A stretch of DNA of 64,000 nt from Flavobacterium aquidurense (GCA_900107365.1 FNPS01000007.1:124001-188000), one strand, 5' to 3'; positions 27,050 through 37,759 are shown, numbered from the stretch's first letter. Notes: generated from the letters alone by a model not told the origin. Numbers and translations: made by a program.

Positions 27050-29050
27050 ATGGCATTAGATTCAAAAATTCCAAACGGCCCTATATCGGACAAATGGACA
27101 AATTATAAAGATCATATTAATTTAGTAAACCCTGCTAACAAACGTAATTTAGATATTATCATTGTTGGTACAGGTTTAGCTGGAGGTTCTGCAGCAGCTA
27201 CTTTGGCTGAGTTAGGATATAACGTAAAAGCATTTTGCTTCCAGGATTCACCAAGACGTGCGCACTCTATTGCAGCACAAGGGGGAATCAATGCAGCAAA
27301 AAATTATAAAGGTGACGGTGACTCGGTTTACAGATTATTTTACGATACTGTAAAAGGGGGTGACTACCGTGCACGTGAGGCAAACGTTCACCGTTTGGCT
27401 GAAGTTTCGGCAAATATTATTGACCAGTGTGTGGCTCAAGGGGTGCCATTGGCTCGTGAATATGGCGGACTTTTAGATAACCGTTCTTTTGGAGGAACTT
27501 TGGTTTCACGTACTTTTTACGCACAAGGACAAACTGGACAACAATTATTGTTAGGAGCTTATTCAGCAATGAACCGTCAGATTGGTCGTGGTAAAGTAAA
27601 AATGTACAACCGTCACGAGATGCTTGACATCGTAATCGTAAACGGAAAAGCAAGAGGTATTATCGCTCGTAACTTAGTTACAGGAGAAATAGAAAGACAT
27701 TCTGCTCATGCGGTAGTAGTAGGTTCTGGAGGATACGGAAACGTATTTTTCTTGTCAACAAATGCTATGGGAAGTAACGCAACAGCAGCTTGGAAAATTC
27801 ATAAAAAAGGAGCATTTTTTGCAAATCCTTGTTACACACAAATTCACCCAACCTGTATTCCGGTTTCTGGAGATCACCAGTCAAAACTGACTTTGATGTC
27901 TGAATCGTTACGTAATGATGGTCGTATTTGGGTTCCTGCAAAATTAGAAGATGCTCAGGCAATTCGTGAAGGAAAGAAAAAAGCAACTGATTTATCTGAA
28001 GCGGAAAGAGATTATTTCTTAGAAAGAAGATATCCTGCTTTTGGTAACTTAGTACCTCGTGACGTTGCGTCTCGTGCTGCAAAAGAAAGATGTGATGCTG
28101 GTTTTGGAGTTAACAAAACAGGTGAAGCAGTTTACTTAGATTTCGCAGCAGCAATTAAACGTTACGGAACTGAAGATGCTTATGTAAAAGGTTTAGATGA
28201 TAAAGATGCTGCTTTGGTAACTAAATTAGGAGCTGCCATCGTGAAAAGTAAATACGGAAACTTATTCCAGATGTATTACAAAATCGTTGACGAAGATCCT
28301 TATACAACACCAATGATGATTTACCCTGCGGTTCACTACACAATGGGTGGAACATGGGTTGATTATAACTTAATGACTACAATTCCGGGATGTTTCTCAA
28401 TTGGAGAATCAAACTTCTCTGATCACGGAGCAAACAGACTTGGAGCTTCTGCTTTGATGCAAGGTTTAGCTGATGGATATTTTGTACTTCCTTATACTAT
28501 TGGAGATTATTTAGCTCCGGATATTAAAATGGGTGAAATTTCTACAGATTTACCAGAATTCGTAGCGGCAGAGAAAGAAGTAAAAGATCAAATCGATAGA
28601 TTTATCAATAATAAAGGAACTCATTCTGTAGATTATTTCCACAAGAAATTAGGAAAAATCATGTGGGATAAAGTAGGTATGGCTCGTAACGCTAAAGGTT
28701 TAACTGAAGCTATCGAAGAAATTGCGGCGCTACGTGAAGAGTTTTATAAAGATGTAAAAGTTCCTGGAAGCGCTAACGAATTTAATCAGGAATTAGAGAA
28801 AGCGACACGTGTTGCCGATTTCTTAGAGTTAGGAGAATTGTTCGCGAAAGATGCATTACACCGTAATGAATCTTGTGGAGGTCACTTCCGTGAAGAATAC
28901 CAAACTGAAGAAGGAGAAGCACTTCGTGATGACGAAAACTTTGCATACGTTGCAGCCTGGGAATACAAAGGAAAACCAAGTGATGCCGTATTACACAAAG
29001 AACCTCTAGTTTACGAAAACATTAAATTAGTTCAAAGAAGCTACAAATAG
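27050..29050 (+). CDS. sdhA: Succinate dehydrogenase/fumarate reductase flavoprotein subunit
   Basis: A 666-residue FAD protein that oxidises succinate to fumarate. The dinucleotide motif [18 protein letters not shown] (near residue 38), the flavinylation region [17 protein letters not shown], the active-site region with HPTCIPVSG and the late [18 protein letters not shown] are all present. It belongs to the longer, Bacteroidetes/epsilon-type SdhA. It lies between sdhC and sdhB in one operon (48-base gap to sdhB). Codon use is that of a highly expressed gene. Confidence 0.97.
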   Translation: MALDSKIPNGPISDKWTNYKDHINLVNPANKRNLDIIIVGTGLAGGSAAATLAELGYNVKAFCFQDSPRRAHSIAAQGGINAAKNYKGDGDSVYRLFYDTVKGGDYRAREANVHRLAEVSANIIDQCVAQGVPLAREYGGLLDNRSFGGTLVSRTFYAQGQTGQQLLLGAYSAMNRQIGRGKVKMYNRHEMLDIVIVNGKARGIIARNLVTGEIERHSAHAVVVGSGGYGNVFFLSTNAMGSNATAAWKIHKKGAFFANPCYTQIHPTCIPVSGDHQSKLTLMSESLRNDGRIWVPAKLEDAQAIREGKKKATDLSEAERDYFLERRYPAFGNLVPRDVASRAAKERCDAGFGVNKTGEAVYLDFAAAIKRYGTEDAYVKGLDDKDAALVTKLGAAIVKSKYGNLFQMYYKIVDEDPYTTPMMIYPAVHYTMGGTWVDYNLMTTIPGCFSIGESNFSDHGANRLGASALMQGLADGYFVLPYTIGDYLAPDIKMGEISTDLPEFVAAEKEVKDQIDRFINNKGTHSVDYFHKKLGKIMWDKVGMARNAKGLTEAIEEIAALREEFYKDVKVPGSANEFNQELEKATRVADFLELGELFAKDALHRNESCGGHFREEYQTEEGEALRDDENFAYVAAWEYKGKPSDAVLHKEPLVYENIKLVQRSYK

Positions 29051-29098
29051 TATTTAAGAAAGTCAAGATACTTACTTAATGCTTAAAACTTACACAAA

Positions 29099-29845
29099 AT
29101 GAAACTTACATTAAAAATATGGCGTCAGAAAAACGCCCAAGATAAAGGGGGAATTGTTGATTACCCAATCGACGGAATCGAACCAGATATGTCTTTCCTT
29201 GAAATGCTTGATGTTCTTAACGAACAATTAATCAACAAAGGAGAAGAGCCAGTAGCATTTGATCACGATTGTCGTGAAGGAATCTGCGGTATGTGTTCAT
29301 TATTCATCAACGGAGAAGCACACGGACCAGACAGAGGAGTAACTACTTGTCAATTGCACATGCGTATGTTTAAAGATGGTGACACGATTTTTATCGAGCC
29401 ATTCAGAGCAAAAGCATTCCCAGTAATTAAAGATTTAGTTGTTGACAGAAGTTCTTTTGACAGAATTCAACACGCTGGAGGATTTATCTCGGTAAATACT
29501 TCAGGAAATACAATTGACGCGAATACAATTCCAATTAACAAAGACGATGCAGATAAATCATTTGATGCTGCTGCTTGTATTGGTTGTGGAGCTTGTGTTG
29601 CAACTTGTAAAAACTCATCAGCAATGTTATTTGTTGGCGCAAAAGTTTCTCAGTTTGCTTTGTTGCCACAAGGTAAAGTTGAGGCTACAGACCGTGTGCT
29701 TCACATGGTTCACCAAATGGACTTAGAAGGTTTTGGTAACTGTACCAACACTGGAGCTTGTGAGGTAGAATGTCCTAAAGGAATTTCTCTTGAAAATATT
29801 GCACGTATGAACCGTGAGTATTTATCGGCAAGCTTAAAAGGATAA
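29099..29845 (+). CDS. sdhB: Succinate dehydrogenase iron-sulfur subunit
   Basis: The 248-residue product carries the cluster ligands in order: [2Fe-2S] in [19 protein letters not shown]...TTC, [4Fe-4S] in [12 protein letters not shown], and the third cluster in [15 protein letters not shown]. It transfers electrons from SdhA to the cytochrome b subunit. It is the last gene of the operon, followed by a strong terminator. Confidence 0.97.
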   Translation: MKLTLKIWRQKNAQDKGGIVDYPIDGIEPDMSFLEMLDVLNEQLINKGEEPVAFDHDCREGICGMCSLFINGEAHGPDRGVTTCQLHMRMFKDGDTIFIEPFRAKAFPVIKDLVVDRSSFDRIQHAGGFISVNTSGNTIDANTIPINKDDADKSFDAAACIGCGACVATCKNSSAMLFVGAKVSQFALLPQGKVEATDRVLHMVHQMDLEGFGNCTNTGACEVECPKGISLENIARMNREYLSASLKG

Positions 29846-29871
29846 TTTTAAGATAATAGTTTTAAATAAAT

Positions 29872-29906
29872 AAAAACGCATTCATTAAGTTGAATGCGTT
29901 TTTTGT
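29872..29906 (+). terminator. Terminator of sdhCAB
   Basis: Perfect stem AAAACGCATTCA / TGAATGCGTTTT, seven-base loop, followed by T-run; 27 bases past sdhB. Confidence 0.93.
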
Positions 29907-29981
29907 TTTGGTGCGTTTAGATTATAGATATCAATAGTATGGCTTTAAATTCCTAAATTTGTTTAAGTAAAATGAATTCTG

Positions 29982-30755
29982 ATGAATGATAATGAATTAG
30001 TAAATTATACCAAGGAGGAGCGAAAAAATCACATTATAAAGGAGATTAATTTGCATACGCGGGTAAGTTTTGAAACTTTGTCTGCTAAGTTGGGTGTTTC
30101 AGAAGATACCGTAAGACGTGATATTAACGAATTAGAGGCAGAATCTTTGTTGATTAAGGTAAAGGGTGGGGCGATGACAAAAGGGTATCATTACGCATCT
30201 TCTAATCAAACTTATGAAATTGAATCGAAACAGCTAATTGCTCAGAAAGCAGTTAGTTTGCTGCATGATGGTATGGTGTTATTACTTGACGGCGGAACGA
30301 CAATCAGAGAGTTTATCCAACTAATTCCAAATGACTTAAATCTTACCATTTTTACTATTACGGTTGTTACGGCTGTTCAGCTTTTAGATAAGCCAAATAT
30401 TAAAGTTATTATGATTGGAGGAAGTATATCTTCTTATAGTCAAATGTGTGTAAGTGGCGAAGTATATCATCAATTGGCTAATATTAAGGCAGATTTATTG
30501 ATTTTGGGAACAAATGCTTTAGATGCCGAAGGTGGTTATTCTGATTCAGATTGGGAAACGGTGCAGGTTAAAAAAGCAATGATTCAGGCTTCTAAAAAAA
30601 CAGCAATTATTACCATTACAGAAAAACTAAATACGGTTTTAAAAATGAAAATAGCTAGCTTATCCGAAGTAGATTATATAGTTACGGAAGTTGATCCGAA
30701 AAATAAAAAATTAGAGGCTTATAATAAAGCTTTTCCGAACTTGGTTCTTATTTGA
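29982..30755 (+). CDS. DeoR-family transcriptional regulator
   Basis: A 257-residue repressor-type protein with an N-terminal winged helix (ETLSAKLGVSEDTVRRDINELEAESLLIKVKGGAM, about 28-62) and a C-terminal DeoR sensor domain related to sugar-phosphate isomerases (LLDGGTTIREFIQLIP; TNALDAEGGYSDSDWETVQVK). Such regulators sense phosphorylated sugars. No sugar operon is adjacent, so the target is unknown. The next gene follows closely and may be cotranscribed. Confidence 0.9.
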   Translation: MNDNELVNYTKEERKNHIIKEINLHTRVSFETLSAKLGVSEDTVRRDINELEAESLLIKVKGGAMTKGYHYASSNQTYEIESKQLIAQKAVSLLHDGMVLLLDGGTTIREFIQLIPNDLNLTIFTITVVTAVQLLDKPNIKVIMIGGSISSYSQMCVSGEVYHQLANIKADLLILGTNALDAEGGYSDSDWETVQVKKAMIQASKKTAIITITEKLNTVLKMKIASLSEVDYIVTEVDPKNKKLEAYNKAFPNLVLI

Positions 30756-30778
30756 TTTTAGGTCAAAAAAAACATAAT

Positions 30779-31546
30779 ATGATAGTCACGCTCATTCAAT
30801 CTGATCTTTATTGGGAAGATCCATCCGAAAACAGAAAAAAATTTGAATCGAAAATAAATCAAATCGATTCAGAAGTAAATCTTATTGTGTTGCCAGAAAT
30901 GTTTTCGACGGGATTTACGATGAATGCTTCGGAAGTTGCTGAAACAATGCAGGGCGAAACCGTTCTGTGGATGCAGCGTGTTGCTAAGCAAAGAAAATGT
31001 GCAATTACAGGAAGTTTGATTATTGCTGAAAATAACCAGTTTTATAATCGGATGTTGTTTGTTTTTCCGTCAGGAGAGATACAATATTATGATAAGCGAC
31101 ATCTGTTTTCTCTTGCTGGCGAAGATCGAACTTATACAGGAGGAAAAGAAAAAGTAATTGTTGATTATCTGGGCTGGAAAATTTGTTTGCAGATTTGTTA
31201 CGATCTGAGATTTCCTGTTTTTGTGCGAAACGTCGAGAATTACGACCTCATTTTGTATGTGGCCAATTGGCCAAAAGTACGTACAAATGCGTGGGATATT
31301 TTATTGAAAGCGCGTGCTGTCGAAAATCTGAGTTATGTAATTGGTGTGAACAGAATTGGTTTGGATACTCATAATTATGAACATATCGGACATTCGCAAG
31401 TCGTAGATTATTTAGGAGATTATATCTTGGAGCCAGAAGAAACGGAAGGTGTTTTTAGGGTCGAATTAGATAAAATCAAGATGTTAGAAACCCGGAAAAA
31501 ACTAGACTTCCTGAGTGATAAAGATAGTTTTGAAATCAATATTTAA
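30779..31546 (+). CDS. Nitrilase-superfamily amidohydrolase (omega-amidase-like)
   Basis: From the ATG at 30779 the product is 255 residues; the upstream TTG adds nine unconserved residues. The Glu-Lys-Cys triad is Glu40 in VLPEMFSTGF, Lys106 in YDKRHLF and Cys140 in QICYDLRFPVF. These motifs, and the FSTGF and LRFPVF variants, are those of YafV/Nit2-type omega-amidases, which hydrolyse alpha-ketoglutaramate or ketosuccinamate. The last four bases overlap the convergent gene at 31543. Confidence 0.88.
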   Translation: MIVTLIQSDLYWEDPSENRKKFESKINQIDSEVNLIVLPEMFSTGFTMNASEVAETMQGETVLWMQRVAKQRKCAITGSLIIAENNQFYNRMLFVFPSGEIQYYDKRHLFSLAGEDRTYTGGKEKVIVDYLGWKICLQICYDLRFPVFVRNVENYDLILYVANWPKVRTNAWDILLKARAVENLSYVIGVNRIGLDTHNYEHIGHSQVVDYLGDYILEPEETEGVFRVELDKIKMLETRKKLDFLSDKDSFEINI

Positions 31547-31980
31547 AATTCATTTACAACTACAATCTCTTCTTTAGTGTTTTTATTTCGTACACTGATT
31601 TTTTTGTATTTCCATGCTGAGCCAATTTTATCAGCTGAAATGTCTAATTTGCCATTTGCCTTAGTGCCTTTAATTCTGACAGACAATGAAACTGTAGTAT
31701 TGTTATTAGAATAAACGGCATTTCCTTCTAAAATAGCTAATTTATCAATGGGTTGAATTGTTCCAATAGTTTGTGTTATTCTTTTATCGGAATTCGCCAT
31801 TTTAATTGCTTTTTCGCAAAGGGAATTATCGCTGTAAGCCTGAATAATACCAGTTACGTTTTCTGCGGAGTTTGAAGTTAACAGTAGTCCAAAAATAAAA
31901 ATAAATACAAGAGTTAGCGGAACAGACCATTTCCAATTTCTTTTGAGCCAGGCTTCCTTTTCGACTAAGTCATTATCCAT
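31543..31980 (-). CDS. Coa1/Tim21-like membrane-anchored protein
   Basis: This 145-residue protein has a basic N-terminal stretch (AWLKRNWKWSVP), one membrane helix (about 20-37) and an extracytoplasmic alpha/beta domain with KRITQTIGTIQP, GNAVYSNNNTTVSLSVRIKGTKANGKLDISADK and WKYKKISV. The layout and the 'i.G....v.i.G..g.g.....a.k....W.....' pattern match the Coa1 (cytochrome oxidase assembly factor 1) family often annotated in flavobacteria. Its role here is not known. It lies 14 bases after the Ig-like lipoprotein gene, probably in one unit. Confidence 0.7.
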   Translation of the reverse strand: MDNDLVEKEAWLKRNWKWSVPLTLVFIFIFGLLLTSNSAENVTGIIQAYSDNSLCEKAIKMANSDKRITQTIGTIQPIDKLAILEGNAVYSNNNTTVSLSVRIKGTKANGKLDISADKIGSAWKYKKISVRNKNTKEEIVVVNEF

Positions 31981-31994
31981 TTTTTTGAATTTAT

Positions 31995-33683
31995 TTAAAA
32001 GGCTTTACTCTTTTTTACTGCTTCTTTTTTCTTTTTTGCATCTTCTTTTTTCTCCAGTTCCGGATTGTATGGAATACTCATATCGATAGTTTCATCAACA
32101 TCCCAATTTGTTCTTACATCAATTTCTTTTTGATAATAAAATACTTCTTCAGCATAGTTTTTCTTTAGAAAATTACCTGAATCATAAATTTTATTTTTAT
32201 TGTCGTCGTACGTTATTCGAAGTGTAAATGAATTGGGTTCAACTAAATCAAATGTGAGTTTGGTTTGTCCTTCAGAGTATTGACTTGCAAGTACCTCATC
32301 TCCTTTTTTATTAGTTATTTCTGCAATAATAGGAAAGCGTTTTACATTTTTTAGATTCAAAACTAAATTCCCATAATCAGCATATTCCCTTGTAGTTAAT
32401 TTATATGATAAAGTATCGTTTGTTTTATCGTAAAAATCGGTTAAAGCACCTGGCAGAAAGGTGAATTTATATTTTTCTAAAGGCTCTTTCTTAAAATCTA
32501 TAGATAGTTTTTGGTCGAATTCATCATATTCGGTTGTAAAATCTACTGCAATAGAATCTTTATTGGTTAATTTAATTTTTGACTTATCAAATTTTACCAA
32601 TGGCGTAGCAGATTCTAATGTAAAGCGATCCCTGAAATGTAGGGTTCCGCTTTGCATTGTGGTAATATTAAGTGTGTCTTTTTTCTGGTCTTTAATTTTA
32701 AAAGTGAATTTTTTATTGTAATTCGCATTACTGATTTCCATAGATAAGGAGTCGACTTTTAGCGGTTTAAACCAAACTTGCAAAGAGTCTTTTTTAGGAA
32801 ATCGGGTTACAATAGATTCAAGGATTTCATTTTTGTTTTTAAGTACTACTTTAGGCTTAGAAATCGTAAAATCCTGTTTGCTGTCGTAGGGAAGAAATAA
32901 TCTATTCCCGGAAGCCTGTATTGGTTTTAAAGCTTTTAAAGGTTGTGATTCCTTAAAAAGTTCTAATTCAAAAAGGGTATCATTTGGTACTGTAATATAA
33001 TGCTTAATGAAACCTATTTTGTCATCTTTCGGATTAAATTTATTGTTGTTTCCTTTGTCTTTTAAAGCAACCAAGAGATATTTTCCGGCTTTTAAATTTT
33101 CTAATTTAAAAGTTCTTAAACTGTCTAACGTATTAGTTATGTATCTTGGGAATTCTTTGTAAATAACCGAGTCTTTAAATTTGTCGTTTACTTCATAAAG
33201 CATCACTGACACAAAATTGTCAACGTTTTTTTCGTATGCATCTTTTATTCGTCCGCCAATAGAAAGGGAATCAATATAAGGGCCTGTCGAGAAAACATAT
33301 TTGAATTGGTTGTATGCGTTTCCTTCATTATTATCTGCAATACTTTGCCCAAAATTCATACTGTATGTTGTGTTGGGATGTAAGGTGTCTAAAATTTTTA
33401 TAGTAATTTCTTTACTGGCAGTTGTTGGCAAAATAATCGGTTCGTGCTTCATTGGCGGCGAAATGATTAATTGCTTATTGGTGTTTTTAAGTTTTACATA
33501 TTCATCAAATGTCAAAACAATTTCTTTTGCTTTAAAATCGGTGCTGAAGTTTTTAGGCATACTGTATTTTAAAACAGGAGCCAGAGTGTCTTTTAATCCT
33601 CCGGTGATGCTTCCTCTTTTGGCACAGCTCATCATTAAAAATACCAGTAAAAATGGAATATATTTAAAGTTGTTTTTCAACAT
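31995..33683 (-). CDS. Lipoprotein with SbsA-type Ig-like domain
   Basis: The ATG at 33683 gives a 562-residue protein beginning MLKNNFKYIPFLLVFLMMSC, a signal-peptidase-II signal with the lipid cysteine at about residue 20. An upstream GTG (33707) would lie on the probable -7 element (TATTTTGT on the minus strand). Residues about 30-135 form a Big_5/SbsA Ig-like domain (LAPVLKYSMPKNFSTDF, IVLTFDEYVKLKN, FKYVFSTG). The rest is beta-rich with no family recognised, and the C terminus is Lys/Glu-rich. It is probably an outer-membrane or periplasmic lipoprotein. Confidence 0.82.
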   Translation of the reverse strand: MLKNNFKYIPFLLVFLMMSCAKRGSITGGLKDTLAPVLKYSMPKNFSTDFKAKEIVLTFDEYVKLKNTNKQLIISPPMKHEPIILPTTASKEITIKILDTLHPNTTYSMNFGQSIADNNEGNAYNQFKYVFSTGPYIDSLSIGGRIKDAYEKNVDNFVSVMLYEVNDKFKDSVIYKEFPRYITNTLDSLRTFKLENLKAGKYLLVALKDKGNNNKFNPKDDKIGFIKHYITVPNDTLFELELFKESQPLKALKPIQASGNRLFLPYDSKQDFTISKPKVVLKNKNEILESIVTRFPKKDSLQVWFKPLKVDSLSMEISNANYNKKFTFKIKDQKKDTLNITTMQSGTLHFRDRFTLESATPLVKFDKSKIKLTNKDSIAVDFTTEYDEFDQKLSIDFKKEPLEKYKFTFLPGALTDFYDKTNDTLSYKLTTREYADYGNLVLNLKNVKRFPIIAEITNKKGDEVLASQYSEGQTKLTFDLVEPNSFTLRITYDDNKNKIYDSGNFLKKNYAEEVFYYQKEIDVRTNWDVDETIDMSIPYNPELEKKEDAKKKKEAVKKSKAF

Positions 33684-33857
33684 AACAGTTTTTGAATTTG
33701 ATTGCACAAAATAACGATTATATTTGCTTTAAGCGAAATTTTTTATCTATTTATTAGGATTTAGGGCATTTAAGTTTTTGCGTATTTCTTAAATTCAAAA
33801 CGAGTAATTTGATATAATTTCTTACTTTTGGGTTCAAAAATATAATTTCTCTTTGTT

Positions 33858-34862
33858 TTGATTAAAAAGTCTTTTCTGATTTCCTTTGTTTTTTTACTAA
33901 TCGCCTGTAATAAAAATGATAAGCCAATTATTGCTTTTTATTACTGGAAAACAGTTTTTAAGCTATCTGAAACAGAAAAAGAAGTTTTAAAAAATAATAA
34001 TGTTGAGAAACTTTATATTAGATATTTTGATATTGGTTTGCATCCAAAAACAACAGAACCAATTCCGGTTAGTCCAATACATTTTCAGGAAAATATAGAT
34101 AAATTTGATATTGTCCCGGTAGTTTTTATTCAAAATAAAGTACTGCTAAAATCAAATGTTGATATTGATGATCTTGCTGAGAAAACACTTCATTTAGTAG
34201 ATGAAATTAATAGCAAAAACAAAATAAATTGTCGTGAAATTCAAATTGATTGTGACTGGACACTTGAGAGTAAGGACAATTATCTGCAGTTTATAGAACG
34301 ATTTAAGAAACTTTCTCATAAAAAACTTTCGGCGACAATTCGATTACATCAGGTAAAATATTTTAAGAAAACTAAAATTCCAAATGTAGATTCAGGTGTC
34401 TTGATGTATTATAATATGGGGACTATTGCTTCGGATTCTTTGAATTCTATTTACAATCACGAAATTGCAGAAAAATATCTCAAAAGCCTGAAAAAGTATC
34501 CTTTGCATTTGGATATTGCGTTACCAATTTATTTCTGGGCAATTCATATTCGTGGCCAAAAAGCAATTGGTCTGCGTTCTAAATTGAATGTTGCTGAACT
34601 TGAAGAGGATAAAAATTTTGAACAGATTAATGCTGTCTTTTTTAAAGTGAAAAAGTCTAATTACAAAAATGGAATTTTTTACGAAGAAGGAGATGTGTTG
34701 AAGATTGAAGCAATTTCTGCTGAAGATTTAAAAATGATGGGAGAGGAGTTGAATGAAAATGTAGCGAATACTCCGAAAGAAATTATATTTTACGATTTAG
34801 ATGAATTCAATTTAAAAAATTATGAAAAGAATATTTTTGAACAAGTTGTTTCTTGTTTCTAG
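33858..34862 (+). CDS. Hypothetical lipoprotein, possible TIM-barrel (DUF3142-like)
   Basis: A 334-residue protein starting at TTG 33858 (MIKKSFLISFVFLLIACNK), with a lipobox and Cys at 17. The features FYYWKTVF, LYIRYFDIG, the strand REIQIDCDWTLESKDNYLQFIERFKK, LSATIRLHQVKYF and LDIALPIYFWA suggest a glycoside-hydrolase-like TIM barrel of the DUF3142 kind; this is a weak, pattern-based call. The end overlaps the next gene by 41 bases, so the two are surely cotranscribed and probably work together. Confidence 0.6.
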   Translation: MIKKSFLISFVFLLIACNKNDKPIIAFYYWKTVFKLSETEKEVLKNNNVEKLYIRYFDIGLHPKTTEPIPVSPIHFQENIDKFDIVPVVFIQNKVLLKSNVDIDDLAEKTLHLVDEINSKNKINCREIQIDCDWTLESKDNYLQFIERFKKLSHKKLSATIRLHQVKYFKKTKIPNVDSGVLMYYNMGTIASDSLNSIYNHEIAEKYLKSLKKYPLHLDIALPIYFWAIHIRGQKAIGLRSKLNVAELEEDKNFEQINAVFFKVKKSNYKNGIFYEEGDVLKIEAISAEDLKMMGEELNENVANTPKEIIFYDLDEFNLKNYEKNIFEQVVSCF

Positions 34863-37173
34863 CGTTGCATTATTTGCAGTTTATGGAATAATTTATGCTT
34901 GTGCTGATGGTGATTGGGATTATTTTATAGACAGCTCTAATTTTACTCCTGAAACTTTTACAGATAAATCCTATTCTCCGCTCTTTTTGTCGGGAGATGT
35001 TTTTTATGGAATTGGATTCGATACCCAACATAACTCAAGATTCAATGAAGATTTAAAATCGGATTGGAATAATTATTTGAAGACAAAAGTAGATACTGCA
35101 ACTGTAAGTTATTTTTTAATTGGAGATCTTACTCCAAGATATTCTGATGATAGCAAAGCTGGAAAAAATAAAGCTGAAATAACGGATCTTCATGTGTTTT
35201 TTAAAACTAAAAAAGCAAATGCAACTTCTTTAAAATGGGGAAAGAAATTAAATTTGAAAGAAGATAAAATTAAGAGTTTTATTGAGTTTTTGTATTTAGC
35301 ACAAAAAATCGAAACAGTTTCTATTGGACAAGATTATTGGAGTTATGACCCCGTGGTCGCCAAGACGTTCAGTGATTTAAAAATGATTCAGTCAATCGAA
35401 AATGTTTATAACACAACATCGGATTCTTTTCTGAAAAATAGATATTGGTTTCTAACAGTCAAAGCTTATTTTTATAGTAGTAATAAATCAAAAACAGTTG
35501 AGTTTTTCTATAAAACAGAAAAATCTGTTCCTAAAAACACATTGTATTATCGGGCACTTTCTTATGTAGCGGGAATAAAGTACCAACAGAAAAAATATTC
35601 TGAATCCAATTATTTATATGCTCAGGTTTTTGATAAATGTCCTGAAATGAGAATTGTGACGGCTTATAGTTTTCATCCCCAAAATGAAGCGGACTGGAAT
35701 AAATCGTTAGCGATGGCAAAAGATAATAAAGAGAAAGCTGCACTTTGGGCGATTCATGGTTACTATAAAGATGGCGTGCAGGCTATTGAGAAAATTTACG
35801 ACTTAGATCCTAAAAGTGAACATTTAAATTATTTGCTCACACGATTGGTGAATAAGCAAGAGCAGGACATTAATAATTCTTTTGAAGAAAGCGCAAAGGA
35901 AAATGTACCGGTAAAAAAGCTTACTGTGGCTGAAAATAAAGAATTAAACAAAGGTAAAATTGATAAAAAAGCGTTTGATTTAGTTTCGAAAATTACTACT
36001 GCGTCAAATACTCAAAAGCCTTATTTGTGGAACATTGCTTTAGGGTATTTGCAAACATTGAAGACTGATTATGTAAATGCCGATACTAATTTTGACAAGG
36101 CAGAGAAAATAATGCCTAAAACAGATCTGGCTAAATATCAATTAAGATTGCTTCGTTTTGTCAATAATATGAGCAAAATTGATAGGCTGACAAATAATAA
36201 TGAAAAAACAATTCTGGCAGATCTGAACTGGTTATATTACGAACTTCCGAAAACATATAAGGGACAGGAATTTCGTTATCAGAACGCTTCTTCATGGAGT
36301 AGGAATTATTTGGCAGCATTATATAAAGCAGCTGCAAATCCGGTAATGACTGAGATATTTGGAGAATCCCGTTACAGCTATTGGAATGACGGAAATGCTT
36401 TTTATGATAACGAGAAGAATCTTTTAGCTATCAAAACCTTTTTAATGAAGTCGGATAAAACAGAAATAGAAAAAATTGGAGCCGGAATTTATAGTTTAAA
36501 ATTAAAAGATATTAATAATTTCCAGGCAGTTCAGGCAACTTTCAAAAATAAAATCCCTGAAGCAATTGCTTTTATTAAAGAAACAGATTCTGTTCAGTAT
36601 TATAATTTATTAGGAAATCCATTCAATGGAAATATTAAGGATTGTCATGATTGTGAACATGCTGCCTACCAAAAGAAGAAATATTCTCAAATTGAATTTT
36701 TAACTACGATAAAGGCAATGCAGGATAAACTGGCTGAAAAAGAAGAGGTTTATACTAATAGTTTGTTACTTGGAAATGCATTTTATAATATTACCCATTT
36801 TGGAAATGCAAGAACTTTTTATGAGATTAGCATCGTAGGTTATGGTTCAAGTCCGTACTCATTTAGGGATTCAATGAAAAAGATGATTACAAATTGTGAT
36901 GTACCTAAAATGTATTATCAAAAGGCATTTGAAGCAGCAAGTACAAAAGAGCAAAAGGCAAAATGTATCTATTTATTGTCAAAGTGTGAGCGTAACGAAT
37001 ACTATAATAATAAATATAATAATGTTAGGAATTGGTGGAGTGTTGAGGATGATAAAATTAATTTTATCGCATGGAATGGATTCAAGGCATTAAAAAAGGA
37101 TTATTCAGATACCAAATATTATCAGGATGTTATTGCGGAATGTGGTTATTTCAAAACATATATTAATCAATAA
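34822..37173 (+). CDS. Hypothetical large secreted protein with helical repeats
   Basis: A 783-residue protein with a signal peptide (about 1-27, ending GIIYACA) and then DGDWDYFIDSSNFTPETF. Most of the sequence is alpha-helical and looks like divergent tetratricopeptide repeats (for example YYRALSYVAGIKYQQKKYSE and ALGYLQTLKTDYVNADTNF). A CHDCEH pair of cysteines lies near residue 611. No catalytic motif was recognised. It overlaps the preceding lipoprotein gene by 41 bases, so a shared envelope function is likely. Unknown family. Confidence 0.7.
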   Translation: MKRIFLNKLFLVSSVALFAVYGIIYACADGDWDYFIDSSNFTPETFTDKSYSPLFLSGDVFYGIGFDTQHNSRFNEDLKSDWNNYLKTKVDTATVSYFLIGDLTPRYSDDSKAGKNKAEITDLHVFFKTKKANATSLKWGKKLNLKEDKIKSFIEFLYLAQKIETVSIGQDYWSYDPVVAKTFSDLKMIQSIENVYNTTSDSFLKNRYWFLTVKAYFYSSNKSKTVEFFYKTEKSVPKNTLYYRALSYVAGIKYQQKKYSESNYLYAQVFDKCPEMRIVTAYSFHPQNEADWNKSLAMAKDNKEKAALWAIHGYYKDGVQAIEKIYDLDPKSEHLNYLLTRLVNKQEQDINNSFEESAKENVPVKKLTVAENKELNKGKIDKKAFDLVSKITTASNTQKPYLWNIALGYLQTLKTDYVNADTNFDKAEKIMPKTDLAKYQLRLLRFVNNMSKIDRLTNNNEKTILADLNWLYYELPKTYKGQEFRYQNASSWSRNYLAALYKAAANPVMTEIFGESRYSYWNDGNAFYDNEKNLLAIKTFLMKSDKTEIEKIGAGIYSLKLKDINNFQAVQATFKNKIPEAIAFIKETDSVQYYNLLGNPFNGNIKDCHDCEHAAYQKKKYSQIEFLTTIKAMQDKLAEKEEVYTNSLLLGNAFYNITHFGNARTFYEISIVGYGSSPYSFRDSMKKMITNCDVPKMYYQKAFEAASTKEQKAKCIYLLSKCERNEYYNNKYNNVRNWWSVEDDKINFIAWNGFKALKKDYSDTKYYQDVIAECGYFKTYINQ

Positions 37174-37207
37174 GTTGTAATTGTATCTTTTTAAATAATT
37201 TGAAGTG

Positions 37208-37612
37208 ATGGTAAATAAAATTGAACATATAGGGATTGCTGTTAAAAATATGAATGATGCGAATGTATTATTCGAAAAATTACTGGGAGTTTCCTCTTAT
37301 AAAGAAGAAGAAGTAGAAAGTGAAGGAGTTTTAACTTCTTTTTTTCAAACGGGCACAAATAAAATTGAGCTTTTAACGGCAACTAACCCAGAAAGTCCAA
37401 TTGCAAAGTTTTTAGAAAAAAAAGGAGAAGGTATTCATCATATTGCTTTTGATGTTGATGATATTCATGCCGAGATAGAGCGTCTGAAAAAGGAAGGATT
37501 TGTGCTAATAAATGAAGCCCCGAAGAAAGGTGCTGATAATAAATGGGTGGTTTTTTTACATCCAAAAAGTACAAACGGGGTTTTGGTCGAGCTTTGTCAG
37601 GAAATAAAATAA
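37208..37612 (+). CDS. mce: Methylmalonyl-CoA epimerase
   Basis: This 134-residue vicinal-oxygen-chelate enzyme interconverts (S)- and (R)-methylmalonyl-CoA in propionate metabolism. The family motifs are MVNKIEHIGIAVKNMNDAN with the metal His, IELLTATNPESPIAKFLEKKGEG, IHHIAFDVDDI with the second His, and VLVELCQ with the Glu. The ATG at 37208 is preferred to the GTG one codon earlier. No mutase gene is adjacent. Confidence 0.93.
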   Translation: MVNKIEHIGIAVKNMNDANVLFEKLLGVSSYKEEEVESEGVLTSFFQTGTNKIELLTATNPESPIAKFLEKKGEGIHHIAFDVDDIHAEIERLKKEGFVLINEAPKKGADNKWVVFLHPKSTNGVLVELCQEIK

Positions 37613-37759
37613 AAAATCTCGTTTGAAGATAAAGAAATAAGGTGTTGAAAATCAATTACGTTTAGAAATAGAGTCGAGTCTATTTGAAATTAAATGGAAA
37701 TCATATCTTAAAATATTTGCAGTGAATAAAAAATAGTAGTAATATTGCATCCTCAAACC

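Noticed and set aside
29906..31546. Sugar-use operon controlled by the DeoR-type gene
   Set aside because: The only close partner is a nitrilase-type amidase; no sugar kinase, transporter or aldolase gene is present in the neighbourhood.
33684..33707. Upstream GTG start for the Ig-like lipoprotein
   Set aside because: It overlaps the likely -7 promoter box and would put eight polar residues before a complete lipoprotein signal starting at 33683.
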